From assembly GCF_001787335.1 (NCBI RefSeq), contig NZ_CP014674.1, positions 690,501 to 754,500 of the forward strand: a DNA stretch of 64,000 nucleotides, written 5' to 3'. The notes under the pieces were generated by a model, which was not told where the DNA came from, did no database searches, and saw only the letters and a list, made by a program, of their open reading frames with translations. Both the position numbers and the translations under genes were made by a program. Shown in pieces: positions 1 to 8,617 of the stretch. Each line of letters begins with the position of its first letter. Position 1 is the stretch's first letter. The DNA is from Kozakia baliensis (GTDB taxonomy: Bacteria > Pseudomonadota > Alphaproteobacteria > Acetobacterales > Acetobacteraceae).

Positions 1-288
1 TCCGCGAAACGCATGCGCCAGCACTTCATCCGAACCATTGCCCACGAAAACGCAATCTGGCGCGACGTCGTATGTCTTGGCGATCGTCTCGCAGAGATGT
101 TTGGCCGTCGGGTCCGGGTAGAGGCGCAGCGTATCGTCACAAGCCGCGCGCATGGCGTCTAGCGCGCGCGGGCTGGGGCCGTAGGGAAGCTCGTTGGTGT
201 TAAGCTTGAGAAGATCCGCGACGTTAGGTTGCTCGCCAGGAATATAGGGATGCAACGCGGCGACGCGGCGGTTCCAGAAGCGGCTCAC
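1..288 (-). CDS. hisC: Histidinol-phosphate aminotransferase, N-terminal part (cut by window edge)
   Basis: This is the first 96 codons of a PLP-dependent class I/II aminotransferase that converts imidazole-acetol phosphate to histidinol phosphate in histidine synthesis. The visible residues include [26 protein letters not shown] and [11 protein letters not shown], which are typical of the HisC N-terminal region; the PLP lysine lies beyond the edge. The start is GTG (288-286), overlapping the TGA of the upstream ankyrin gene as GTGA, which suggests translational coupling. Histidinol-phosphate and aromatic aminotransferases are hard to separate from the N-terminus alone, but HisC fits best. 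Confidence 0.85.
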   Translation of the reverse strand, partial: MSRFWNRRVAALHPYIPGEQPNVADLLKLNTNELPYGPSPRALDAMRAACDDTLRLYPDPTAKHLCETIAKTYDVAPDCVFVGNGSDEVLAHAFRG

Positions 289-812
289 GCGCGCTCGTCC
301 TGGGCTTGTTTTGCCGCTGGGGCGAATAGCTCATGATGATTTTGGCTTTCCGCCATATCGCGCGCGGAAACGCCTTCCGCATCCTTCAGGTCGGGATTGG
401 CGCCGTGATTGGCGAGAAAACGCGCCATTTCATGACGGCCGAACATCACGGCGAACATCAATGGCGTACGCCCGACATGATTGGGCAGGTCGATCGTCGC
501 GTTATGTTTGAGCAGAAGGCGCGCCAGATCCGGATTACCCTTGAACGCGACGCCAGAAAGCGCGGTCGCGCCCTTCGAATCTTGCTGATTCGGATTGGCG
601 CCGCGCTCCAGCAGGAGGCGTGCCGCATCGATCCGCCCATTATATGTGGCGACGATGAGCGGCGTGTAGCCGCGACTATCCTGCGCATCGATGGTCATGC
701 CAGCATCGAGGAACTGGTTCAGCAGGTTCAAATCGCCTTCGCGCGCCGCATCGATAAAGAGGGCGGTGATCTGTTCCTGCGTGAAGCTGCCAGCGGGCAT
801 GGGATCGGTCAT
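285..812 (-). CDS. Small cytosolic ankyrin-repeat protein
   Basis: The protein has about 175 residues and consists almost entirely of four ankyrin repeats, with hallmark strings such as [40 protein letters not shown] and [20 protein letters not shown]. No signal peptide or membrane segment is visible. Ankyrin repeats bind proteins, so the partner cannot be read from the sequence. I place the start at the ATG at 812; a TTG at 833 is in frame but has no ribosome-binding site. The gene overlaps the hisC start by GTGA, so the two are probably co-translated. Its exact role is unknown. Confidence 0.8.
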   Translation of the reverse strand: MTDPMPAGSFTQEQITALFIDAAREGDLNLLNQFLDAGMTIDAQDSRGYTPLIVATYNGRIDAARLLLERGANPNQQDSKGATALSGVAFKGNPDLARLLLKHNATIDLPNHVGRTPLMFAVMFGRHEMARFLANHGANPDLKDAEGVSARDMAESQNHHELFAPAAKQAQDERA

Positions 813-856
813 TTCAGGTCTCGGTCTCGACAAGCATAACGAATATCGCGGCTAGT

Positions 857-1888
857 TTAATCGGTAATGGCCAAAAGCGATACCGCCTCCTCACAGGTGA
901 AATCTCGCGTCTCGCCGTTTCGAAGCGATTCGAATTGATTGTCGGGCATGTTCTTTGCGCGGGTGGCGAGGCGCAGGCGGGCGGGCGGTTCGCCGATCGG
1001 CTCATCGGTGAGTTGGAACGTGCCGTAATGGCAGGCCAGAGCGCGCTTGGCGTGCAAATCCTCGAAGGCGGCCAAGGCTTCTTCTGGGTTCATGTGAACG
1101 CGATACATCAGATTTCGTGGCTCGTAGGCGCCGATGGGAAGTAGGGCGACATCCGGCGCACCGAGCCGCTCGCGCACCAATCGCCAATGTTGGCCGTGGG
1201 CGCTATCGCCTGCGAAGAAAATCCGTAGTTCGGGATGACGAGTTGTGAGCATGAACCCACCCCAGAGTGCTTTATTGGCGTCGAAGGGCGTTCGGGCGGT
1301 GCCATGCAGAGCGGGGGTGCAGGTGAAAGTCATTCCGTCGCATTCGAAATGCTCCCACCAATCCAACTCCACGATCTGCGCCAGTCCGGCTTTTGCCACA
1401 TGATGCCGGTTGCCGAGGGGGGTGATGCAAATCGGATCGTCGCGTTCCGCCAGTGCGCGCAAGCTGGGGAGATCGAGATGATCGTAATGACAATGCGAGA
1501 CGAGAATCGCATCGACGCGAGGAAGGGCGGAAATGGCGTGTCCGGGCGATTGAACGCGCTTTGGGCCGAAATGACGAAACGGTGAGCAACGCTGTGAAAA
1601 AATCGGGTCCGTTATGACGTTGAAAGGGCTTTTTCCCTGTCTGCCGATCTGAATGAAGAAGGTCGAATGATTGATGAGCGTGATCGCCAATTTTCCTGGC
1701 GCGGGAGCGGGTGGAAAATCGAACCGATGAGACGGCAAATCGTTGGGCCAGCGCCACCTGAAACCCATTTGCCATCGAAAAATGGACGTGCGGCGCAGCG
1801 GCTGAGGCGCGGGCTGATCGACGGGGCGTAGGGTGGGCGGATTGAAGAAAGTGGAACCGTTATAATGGTCGGAAAGAGGGTAGGGCAA
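857..1888 (-). CDS. Metallo-beta-lactamase-fold hydrolase (UlaG / NAPE-PLD-like)
   Basis: This is a zinc-dependent hydrolase of the MBL superfamily. It carries the metal motif SHCHYDHLD, then a central LWGGFML strand, GDSAHGQHW (third metal position) and HYGTFQL near the C-terminus. This arrangement resembles the L-ascorbate-6-P lactonase/NAPE-phospholipase D-like branch rather than true beta-lactamases; the substrate is unknown. An open frame runs up to 2023, but the first 45 residues look non-conserved, and a TTG at 1888 preceded by ATAGG begins just before the conserved YPLSDHYNGSTFFNP region. I prefer that start (about 343 residues) with moderate confidence. It lies upstream of the ankyrin gene, on the same strand. 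Confidence 0.75.
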   Translation of the reverse strand: MPYPLSDHYNGSTFFNPPTLRPVDQPAPQPLRRTSIFRWQMGFRWRWPNDLPSHRFDFPPAPAPGKLAITLINHSTFFIQIGRQGKSPFNVITDPIFSQRCSPFRHFGPKRVQSPGHAISALPRVDAILVSHCHYDHLDLPSLRALAERDDPICITPLGNRHHVAKAGLAQIVELDWWEHFECDGMTFTCTPALHGTARTPFDANKALWGGFMLTTRHPELRIFFAGDSAHGQHWRLVRERLGAPDVALLPIGAYEPRNLMYRVHMNPEEALAAFEDLHAKRALACHYGTFQLTDEPIGEPPARLRLATRAKNMPDNQFESLRNGETRDFTCEEAVSLLAITD

Positions 1889-2270
1889 AGCGAACCTATC
1901 GAGATGGGGCAAGAACGTAGTCGAGCAGTCGTGAAGCGAGACACTCTGGCACAATGTGAGTAATGAGCGCTTTATAGGCTCGCAATGTGTGGCCAAACTG
2001 CCATGAGACGAACTCTTGCCCAAACGAGCGACGTATTAGAATGAACGGCGTCGCGAAGGTTGATCGCCGTCAGCGTCCGAGGCAAGCGAAGAAGGTCGCA
2101 AAAAGCGATTTTTTTTCGAAAGTTACGACAAATGGCAGAACAAGTTGCGCCGAGAGATGTTCAAGTGTGGAGTAGGGGTCAGACCATTCCGACAGGAAGG
2201 TTGATTGCAAACACACTGCTACGAACGTCGTTTCCTCGGCCAGGCAGTTAATTCGGAGGGTCGTTTTTTG

Positions 2271-4391
2271 ATGCGTTCACTTAGCAACCAAGCCGCGTTC
2301 GGCGCGGATGCCGGCGGGGCCGTCGGCGCGGGTGTCTCGGACATCAGCCAGCTCAGCATCAACACCATTCGCACTCTGTCGATGGATGGTGTGCAGAAGG
2401 CAAATTCCGGACATCCCGGAACGGCGATGGCGCTCGCGCCCGCGATGTATACGCTTTGGCAGCATGATCTGAAATACGATCCGGCCGATCCGCTATGGCC
2501 GGGTCGCGACCGTTTCGTTCTCTCGGTCGGTCATGCTTCGATGTTGCTTTATTCGACGCTGTTCTTAACCGGCGTGAAGGATATCAAACACGGGAAGGTT
2601 GTCGACCGTCCGTCCCTGACGATCGACGATCTCAAGCAGTTCCGTCAGCTCAATTCCAAGACGCCTGGTCATCCGGAATACCGCTTCACCGCAGGTGTCG
2701 AGACCACGACCGGCCCTCTCGGCCAGGGTTGCGGCAATTCCGTCGGTATCGCGATCGCCGAGAAATGGCTGGCAGCGCGCTACAACAAGCCGGGTTACGA
2801 CCTGTTCGATTATCACACCTATGTATTCTGTGGCGACGGCGACATGATGGAAGGCGTATCTTCCGAAGCCGCTTCCACCGCCGGTCATCTGGGGCTGGGT
2901 AACCTGATCTGGCTGTATGACAGCAACCAGATTTCCATCGAAGGCTCGACGGATCTTGCGTTCACGGAAGACGTGGGCAAGCGCTTCGAGGGCTATCACT
3001 GGCACGTCCAGACGATCAAAGACGTCAATGATCTCGACGCCGTCCGCAAGGCTCTGGACGCGGCACGCGCCGTCAAGGACAAGCCGAGCCTGATCGTCTT
3101 GCACACCGTCATCGGTTATGGCGCGCCGCATAAGGCGGGCACGGCCTCCGCCCATGGCGAACCGCTGGGCGACGAGGAAATCGCCGGTGCGAAGAAGGCC
3201 TATCATTGGCCGTCCAGCGAGCCGTTCTACGTGCCGGATGGCGTGAAAGAACACTTCCAGGAAGGCCTAGGCAAGCGCGGCGCTGCGGCGCACGCCGAAT
3301 GGAAGAAAAAATTCGAGGCCTATTCGAAAGAATATCCCGAAGAAGCCAAGCAACTGACGGCGATTTTCGAAAACCGCCTGCCGGAAGGCTGGGACAAAGA
3401 CATCCCGACTTGGGACGCCGATCCGAAGGGTGTGGCTTCCCGCGCCAGCTCCGGCAAGGTCATCAATGCGGTGGCCAAGAACCTGCCGTGGCTGATCGGT
3501 GGCTCGGCGGATCTGTCGCCTTCTACCAAGACCAATCTGACGTTCGAAGGCGCTGGCTCCTTCCAGCCGCCGAAATGGAATGGAAGCTACGCCGGTCGCA
3601 ACCTGCATTTCGGTGTGCGCGAACATGCGATGGGTTCGATCTGTAACGGCATCGCGCTTTCCGGTGTGCGTCCTTATGGTTCGGGCTTTCTGATCTTCTC
3701 CGACTACATGAAAGCGCCGATTCGCCTTTCGGCGATCATGGAGCTGCCGGTCATCTACATCTTCACCCATGATTCCATTGGTGTTGGTGAAGACGGCCCG
3801 ACCCATCAGCCGATCGAGCAGTTGGCTCAGCTTCGCGCAACGCCGGGTATCCTGACGATCCGTCCGGGCGACGCCAACGAAGTTTCCGAAGCATGGCGCA
3901 CGATCATCCCGTTGACGGAAAAGCCTGCGGTACTGGTTTTGAGCCGTCAGAACCTGCCGACACTGGACCGTAAGAAATATGCAGCGGCTTCGGGCCTGTC
4001 GAAGGGCGCTTACGTATTGGCGAGCTGCGAGGGCAAGCCGGACGTGATCCTGATGGCTTCGGGTTCGGAAGTGGCGCTGGTGGTCGATGCCTACGAGAAG
4101 CTGACGGCGGAAGGCGTGAAGGCGCGCGTCGTTTCCTTCCCGTCCTTCGACCTCTTCGAAGAACAGGACGATGCTTATAAAGACAGCGTTCTGCCTTCCG
4201 ACGTGAAGGGCCGCGTGGCGGTCGAGCAGGCGGCGGCCTTCGGTTGGGACCGTTATGTCGGCTTCGGTGGCGAGATCATCGCCATGAATTCCTTCGGCGC
4301 TTCCGCACCGCTGAAGGATCTGCTGACGAAATTCGGTTTTACGCCAGAGAAGGTTTACGAAGCGGCGCGTAAGCAAGCTGCGCGCAAGTAA
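2271..4391 (+). CDS. tkt: Transketolase
   Basis: This thiamine-diphosphate enzyme moves two-carbon ketol units between sugar phosphates in the non-oxidative pentose-phosphate pathway. It has 706 residues. The ThDP-binding stretch GDGDMMEGVSSEAAS lies near residue 188, the catalytic glutamate is in GVREHAMG near residue 447, and SGHPG is near the N-terminus. The ATG at 2271 is preceded by GGAGG about 12 bases upstream; an in-frame start at 2205 has no such site. This is the first gene of the pentose-phosphate operon. The 250 bases upstream are divergent from the MBL gene and presumably hold the operon promoter, although I could not identify a convincing -35/-10 pair there. Confidence 0.97.
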   Translation: MRSLSNQAAFGADAGGAVGAGVSDISQLSINTIRTLSMDGVQKANSGHPGTAMALAPAMYTLWQHDLKYDPADPLWPGRDRFVLSVGHASMLLYSTLFLTGVKDIKHGKVVDRPSLTIDDLKQFRQLNSKTPGHPEYRFTAGVETTTGPLGQGCGNSVGIAIAEKWLAARYNKPGYDLFDYHTYVFCGDGDMMEGVSSEAASTAGHLGLGNLIWLYDSNQISIEGSTDLAFTEDVGKRFEGYHWHVQTIKDVNDLDAVRKALDAARAVKDKPSLIVLHTVIGYGAPHKAGTASAHGEPLGDEEIAGAKKAYHWPSSEPFYVPDGVKEHFQEGLGKRGAAAHAEWKKKFEAYSKEYPEEAKQLTAIFENRLPEGWDKDIPTWDADPKGVASRASSGKVINAVAKNLPWLIGGSADLSPSTKTNLTFEGAGSFQPPKWNGSYAGRNLHFGVREHAMGSICNGIALSGVRPYGSGFLIFSDYMKAPIRLSAIMELPVIYIFTHDSIGVGEDGPTHQPIEQLAQLRATPGILTIRPGDANEVSEAWRTIIPLTEKPAVLVLSRQNLPTLDRKKYAAASGLSKGAYVLASCEGKPDVILMASGSEVALVVDAYEKLTAEGVKARVVSFPSFDLFEEQDDAYKDSVLPSDVKGRVAVEQAAAFGWDRYVGFGGEIIAMNSFGASAPLKDLLTKFGFTPEKVYEAARKQAARK

Positions 4392-4401
4392 ATTGCGTTA
4401 C

Positions 4402-4447
4402 CCGGTCTCGCGCATCGTCGCGAGGCCGGTTCCCCGGATGATCCGGG
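4402..4447 (+). other. Two tandem hairpins in the tkt / tal-pgi gap
   Basis: The first hairpin has 11-base arms (CCGGTCTCGCG at 4402-4412, CGCGAGGCCGG at 4419-4429) with one G-U pair and a 6-base loop. The second has 6-base arms (CCCGGA and TCCGGG) near 4433-4447. Neither is followed by a U-run, so they do not look like intrinsic terminators. They may be RNA-processing or transcript-stability elements that set different levels for tkt and the downstream genes. That role is inference. Confidence 0.5.
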
Positions 4448-4533
4448 CTCAGAATTCCTGCGGTTCAACGGAGCCGCAATCCAGTAGGTCGCTGCGAGAC
4501 AGGGCCGAACTGATGGAAAGAAGGGAAAGCGTC

Positions 4534-7401
4534 ATGGACGTCGATCAAAAACCGGACGTTGGCAAGGTCGCCAATGTGCTGCGCGGACTGGAAAAGCACG
4601 GTCAGTCGCCTTGGTTGGACTTTATCCAGCGTTCCTTCACGGCTGATGGCAGTCTGAAGAAACTCGTCGATGAAGACGGCCTTAAGGGCGTCACATCGAA
4701 CCCGGCTATTTTCGAAAAAGCCATGGGTTACGGCACGGATTACGACGATCAGATCAAATCGCTTCTCAAAGAGCATATCCTTTCCCCGGGTGAGCTTTAT
4801 GAAAAGCTGGCGATCGACGATATCCGCGCCACCGCCAAGGTGATGCATCCGGTCTTCGTGGAAACGAAAGGCCTGGACGGCTATGTCAGCCTCGAAGTTT
4901 CGCCCTATCTCGCGTTCGATACGAAGGGTACGACGGAAGAAGCGCGTCGTCTTTGGAAAGAAGTCGGCCGCGAAAACCTCATGATCAAAATTCCAGGCAC
5001 GAAAGAAGGCGTTCCGGCCTTCCAGGAAGTGACCTCGGAAGGAATTAGCGTCAACGTGACGCTGCTGTTCTCGCTGGACGCCTATAAGGACGTTCTCGAA
5101 GCCTACATCAAAAGCCTTGAGATTCGCCATGCCAAGGGCGAGGAGATTTCCAAGATCGCCAGCGTCGCTTCGTTCTTCGTCAGCCGTATCGACGGCAAGA
5201 TCGATGCCGAAATCGATCGCCGCGTAAAGGCGGGCGACAAGGATGCGGAAGCGCTGAAGGCGCTGCGCGGTAAGGTTGCGATCGCCAACGCCAAGGTGGC
5301 TTACCAGCATTACCTGGACGTCAAGAAAAGCGCACGTTGGCAGAAGCTGGCTGCGGCCGGCGCCAACCCGCAGCGTCTGCTCTGGGCCTCGACGGGCACC
5401 AAGGACAAAGCCTATTCAGACGTTCTGTATGTCGATGAGCTGATCGGGCCGGAAACGGTCAATACGATCCCGCCCGCGACGTTCGATGCGTTCCGCGATC
5501 ATGGCAAGCTGCGTGAGAGCCTGACGGAAGGCGTTAAAGAAGCGAAGCATGTCATCGCCGAGCAGAAGCGTTTGGGTCTCGATCTCGATGGCGTCACCAA
5601 GACGCTGGTGAAGGAAGGCTGCGCCTCGTTCTGCGATGCGTTCGACAAATTGTTGGGTGCAGTTGCCAAGAAGCAGCAAGCCATCCTGGGTGACCGTCTG
5701 CTCGAACAGAAGGCGAACCTGCCGGGGGAGCTCCAAGCGGCCGTTAAGGCCGCTCTCGAAGACTGGCGCAAGGAAGGCAAGGTTCGGAAGCTGTGGGCGC
5801 GTGACGCCTCGGTCTGGACAGGCGGCGACGAGCCGAAATGGCTGAAATGGCTCGATATCGTCGGCGAGCGCCTGTCGCATGTCTCGGAACTCGAAGCATT
5901 CGCTCAGGAAGTGAAAGCCAAGGGCTTCTCCGACGTTCTGCTGCTCGGTATGGGCGGTTCGAGCCTCGGTCCGGAAGTGCTGGCTGAAACGTTCGGCAAG
6001 CGCGAAGGCTTCCCGAAACTTCATGTGCTGGACAGCACCGATCCGCAGCAGGTTCGTACCTATGAGCGCGCTGTCGATCTGAAAAAGACGCTGTTCATCG
6101 TGTCCTCCAAGTCGGGCGGCACGCTGGAGCCGAACATCCTTAAGGCGTATTTCTTTGCCGCCGCCGAAAAGGCGTTGGGCAAGGCGCCGGGCGCGCATTT
6201 CGTGGCGGTGACCGATCCCGGTTCCCACATGGAAGACGTGGCCAAGAAGGATGGCTTCTGGAAAATCTTCTACGGCGAAAAGCAAATCGGCGGCCGTTTC
6301 TCGGTTCTGTCGAACTTCGGTCTCGTTCCCGCGGCGGCAGCCGGTTACGACGTCAAGGATTTCCTGCGTTCGGCTATGTATTCGGTGAAGAACTCGTCGG
6401 CCAGCACGCCGCCGGATGAAAACACCGCTCTGCAACTGGGTGCGATCCTCGGCGTGGCGGCGACCAAGTTCAAGCGCGACAAGGTGACGATCATCGCCTC
6501 TCCGGCGATCTACGACCTGGGCGCGTGGCTGGAACAACTGATTGCCGAATCTACCGGCAAGCGCGGCACGGGCTTGGTCCCGATCGACGACGAAACGCTG
6601 GGTGCGCCCTCCGTTTATGGCAATGATCGCGTCTTCGCTTATGTGCGGCTGACCGAGAAGCCTTGCCCGACGCAGGAAAAAGCCATCGCGACGTTGATTG
6701 AATCGGGCCAGCCGGTCGTGACGATCGATCTGAAGAACAAGCGCGAAGTGGCGCAGACGTTCTTCCACTGGGAATTCGCGACGGCCGTGGCCGGATCGAT
6801 CCTGGGGATTGATCCGTTCGATCAGCCGGATGTCGAGTTCAGCAAGGTCGAGACCAAGAAGCTCACCACGGCTTTTAACGAGACGGGCAAGCTTCCAGCG
6901 GAAACGCCTTTCGCCAAGGCGGGCAATTTCTCGTTCTACGCCGATGCGGCGAACGCGAAGGCGCTTGGAACGGGCGATGCGGTGTCCATCCTGAAGGCGC
7001 ATTTCGGCCGTGTGAAAGCGGGCGATTACGTTGGTATTCTCGCTTACATTGAGCGCGATCTGGAAACCCGCGAATGGATTCAGTCCGTTCGTCTGGCGCT
7101 GCGCGATGCATTGAAGGTGGCGACGGCGGCGGAATTCGGTCCGCGTTTCCTGCACTCGACGGGTCAGGCCTATAAGGGTGGCCCCAACAGCGGTGTGTTC
7201 CTGCAAGTTACGGCGGATGACGCCGAGGACGTGGCGGTGCCGGGTGAAAAATACACTTTCGGCATCGTGAAGGCCGCTCAGGCCCGTGGCGATTTCGACG
7301 TTCTGTCGGAACGGGGCCGCCGGGCGCTGCGGGTCCATATCTCTGGGCCGCTTGATGCTGGCTTGCGTGAACTCACGCAGGCCATCGACAAGGCTATCTA
7401 A
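4534..7401 (+). CDS. tal-pgi: Bifunctional transaldolase / glucose-6-phosphate isomerase
   Basis: A single 955-residue protein joins two enzymes. Residues 1 to about 375 are a transaldolase (GVTSNPAIFEKAMG; Schiff-base lysine in MIKIPGTKEG near residue 152; SVNVTLLFSL). Residues from about 400 to the end are a phosphoglucose isomerase (GMGGSSLGPEVL, VSSKSGGTLEPN, DLGAWLEQLIAESTGK). It links sedoheptulose-7-P/glyceraldehyde-3-P chemistry to the fructose-6-P/glucose-6-P exchange. The same fusion is known in acetic acid bacteria, for example Gluconobacter. I chose the ATG at 4534 (MDVDQKP) because AAGGGAAAG precedes it and because the frame upstream of it is not transaldolase-like. It lies 142 bases after tkt. 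Confidence 0.96.
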   Translation: MDVDQKPDVGKVANVLRGLEKHGQSPWLDFIQRSFTADGSLKKLVDEDGLKGVTSNPAIFEKAMGYGTDYDDQIKSLLKEHILSPGELYEKLAIDDIRATAKVMHPVFVETKGLDGYVSLEVSPYLAFDTKGTTEEARRLWKEVGRENLMIKIPGTKEGVPAFQEVTSEGISVNVTLLFSLDAYKDVLEAYIKSLEIRHAKGEEISKIASVASFFVSRIDGKIDAEIDRRVKAGDKDAEALKALRGKVAIANAKVAYQHYLDVKKSARWQKLAAAGANPQRLLWASTGTKDKAYSDVLYVDELIGPETVNTIPPATFDAFRDHGKLRESLTEGVKEAKHVIAEQKRLGLDLDGVTKTLVKEGCASFCDAFDKLLGAVAKKQQAILGDRLLEQKANLPGELQAAVKAALEDWRKEGKVRKLWARDASVWTGGDEPKWLKWLDIVGERLSHVSELEAFAQEVKAKGFSDVLLLGMGGSSLGPEVLAETFGKREGFPKLHVLDSTDPQQVRTYERAVDLKKTLFIVSSKSGGTLEPNILKAYFFAAAEKALGKAPGAHFVAVTDPGSHMEDVAKKDGFWKIFYGEKQIGGRFSVLSNFGLVPAAAAGYDVKDFLRSAMYSVKNSSASTPPDENTALQLGAILGVAATKFKRDKVTIIASPAIYDLGAWLEQLIAESTGKRGTGLVPIDDETLGAPSVYGNDRVFAYVRLTEKPCPTQEKAIATLIESGQPVVTIDLKNKREVAQTFFHWEFATAVAGSILGIDPFDQPDVEFSKVETKKLTTAFNETGKLPAETPFAKAGNFSFYADAANAKALGTGDAVSILKAHFGRVKAGDYVGILAYIERDLETREWIQSVRLALRDALKVATAAEFGPRFLHSTGQAYKGGPNSGVFLQVTADDAEDVAVPGEKYTFGIVKAAQARGDFDVLSERGRRALRVHISGPLDAGLRELTQAIDKAI

Positions 7402-7409
7402 CTTGATGC

Positions 7410-7436
7410 GATCCGCTCCGGCCTCTGGAGCGGATC
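7410..7436 (+). other. Perfect 10-bp hairpin after tal-pgi
   Basis: GATCCGCTCC (7410-7419) and GGAGCGGATC (7427-7436) form a perfect stem around a 7-base loop, just after the tal-pgi stop. The tail GTTCTCT has only a weak U-run. It could be a leaky terminator or a 3' stability hairpin within the operon. A ribosome-binding site and gnd follow 50 bases later. Confidence 0.5.
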
Positions 7437-7487
7437 GTTCTCTATGGAATATTGAAACGCACGTTCTCGTGTGCGGGAGTGAAGAAA

Positions 7488-8483
7488 ATGCAAATCGGAA
7501 TCGTCGGGTTGGGCCGTATGGGCGGCAACATTGCGGTGCGGCTGACGCGCCATGGGCATGATGTCGTGCTGTTCGACCGCGATCCCGCCGCCGTGACCAA
7601 GACGCATGACCGCGCAGAAAAGGGCCGCGCCCAATCAACTAGCAGTGTTGAGGATCTGGTCAGCAAGATCAGCGCCGACCGCAAGATCGTTTGGGTGATG
7701 CTGCCCGCCGGTGACATCACCGAGGCTTGCGTTCAGCAACTCAAAGGTTTGCTCGGCAAGGACGATATCGTCATCGATGGCGGCAACTCTTATTACAAGG
7801 ACGATGTTCGTCGTTCGCACGTTCTAGCGGAAAAAGGCATTCATTACGTCGATGTCGGCACGTCCGGCGGCGTGTGGGGCCTCGAGCGCGGTTACTGCAT
7901 GATGTATGGCGGAACGAAGGATTCCACCGATCATATCGATCCGATCCTGAAGGCGTTGGCGCCGGGCAAGGGCGATGTCGTCCGCACCACGGGCCGCGAC
8001 AAGCCTGGTCTCGATCCGCGCGCCGAGGAAGGCTATCTGCATTGTGGTCCGGCCGGTTCGGGTCACTTCGTGAAGATGGTTCATAACGGCATCGAATACG
8101 GCATGATGCAGGCCTTCGCGGAAGGCTTCGACGTTATGAAGTCCAAGAACTCGAACGTTCTACCGGAAGATCAGCGTTTCGACCTGAACATGGCCGATAT
8201 CGCCGAAGTTTGGCGTCGCGGCAGCGTCGTGTCGTCCTGGCTGCTCGACCTGACGGCGGATGCACTCGCCAAGAACGAATCCTTGTCCGAATTCTCGGGC
8301 GAAGTGGCGGATTCCGGTGAAGGACGTTGGACCATCGAAGCCGCGATCGAAGAATCGGTTCCGGTGCCGGTCATGACGGCTTCTCTGTTCACGCGGTTCC
8401 GCTCTCGCAGCGGCAACAACTACGCTGAGAAAGTATTGTCTGCGATGCGGTTTGGTTTCGGCGGTCACGTCGAAAAGAAATAA
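7488..8483 (+). CDS. gnd: 6-phosphogluconate dehydrogenase, decarboxylating (short form)
   Basis: The enzyme oxidises and decarboxylates 6-phosphogluconate to ribulose-5-P in the oxidative pentose-phosphate branch. At 331 residues it belongs to the short class, lacking the long C-terminal helical domain of the roughly 470-residue E. coli form. Visible motifs are the Rossmann GLGRMGGN at the N-terminus, [10 protein letters not shown], and the catalytic stretch [20 protein letters not shown]. Short forms of acetic acid bacteria often prefer NAD; cofactor preference here is inference. The ATG at 7488 is preceded by GGGAGTGAAG; an in-frame start at 7452 adds twelve unconserved residues. Confidence 0.95.
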   Translation: MQIGIVGLGRMGGNIAVRLTRHGHDVVLFDRDPAAVTKTHDRAEKGRAQSTSSVEDLVSKISADRKIVWVMLPAGDITEACVQQLKGLLGKDDIVIDGGNSYYKDDVRRSHVLAEKGIHYVDVGTSGGVWGLERGYCMMYGGTKDSTDHIDPILKALAPGKGDVVRTTGRDKPGLDPRAEEGYLHCGPAGSGHFVKMVHNGIEYGMMQAFAEGFDVMKSKNSNVLPEDQRFDLNMADIAEVWRRGSVVSSWLLDLTADALAKNESLSEFSGEVADSGEGRWTIEAAIEESVPVPVMTASLFTRFRSRSGNNYAEKVLSAMRFGFGGHVEKK

Positions 8484-8494
8484 GAAATAATTCA

Positions 8495-8523
8495 GGGGAG
8501 GGGACGTTACTTCTCCTCCCTTT
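8495..8523 (+). terminator. Imperfect terminator-like hairpin between gnd and zwf
   Basis: GGGGAGGGGA (8495-8504) can pair imperfectly, with G-U pairs and one mismatch, with TTCTCCTCCC (8511-8520), followed by TTT. It lies 12 bases after the gnd stop. It may be a partial terminator that lowers transcription into zwf. The imperfect stem and short U-run keep confidence low. Confidence 0.4.
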
Positions 8524-8617
8524 AGTTCCACCCCATATGTGGTTGGAATGTAATTCTGTCTTTGAGTATTTCCGTGTTTTAAAGCGAGATACTCTTGCGA
8601 CTGCAAAGGTTCGAGAA

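Noticed and set aside
285-812. Ankyrin protein considered as a secreted effector
   Set aside because: No secretion signal and coupling to hisC; ankyrin repeats alone do not indicate an effector.
5416-7638. A 740-codon open frame antisense to tal-pgi
   Set aside because: It is the GC-bias shadow of a highly expressed gene. The translation is Arg/His-rich, has no domain, and the sense strand encodes two complete enzymes.
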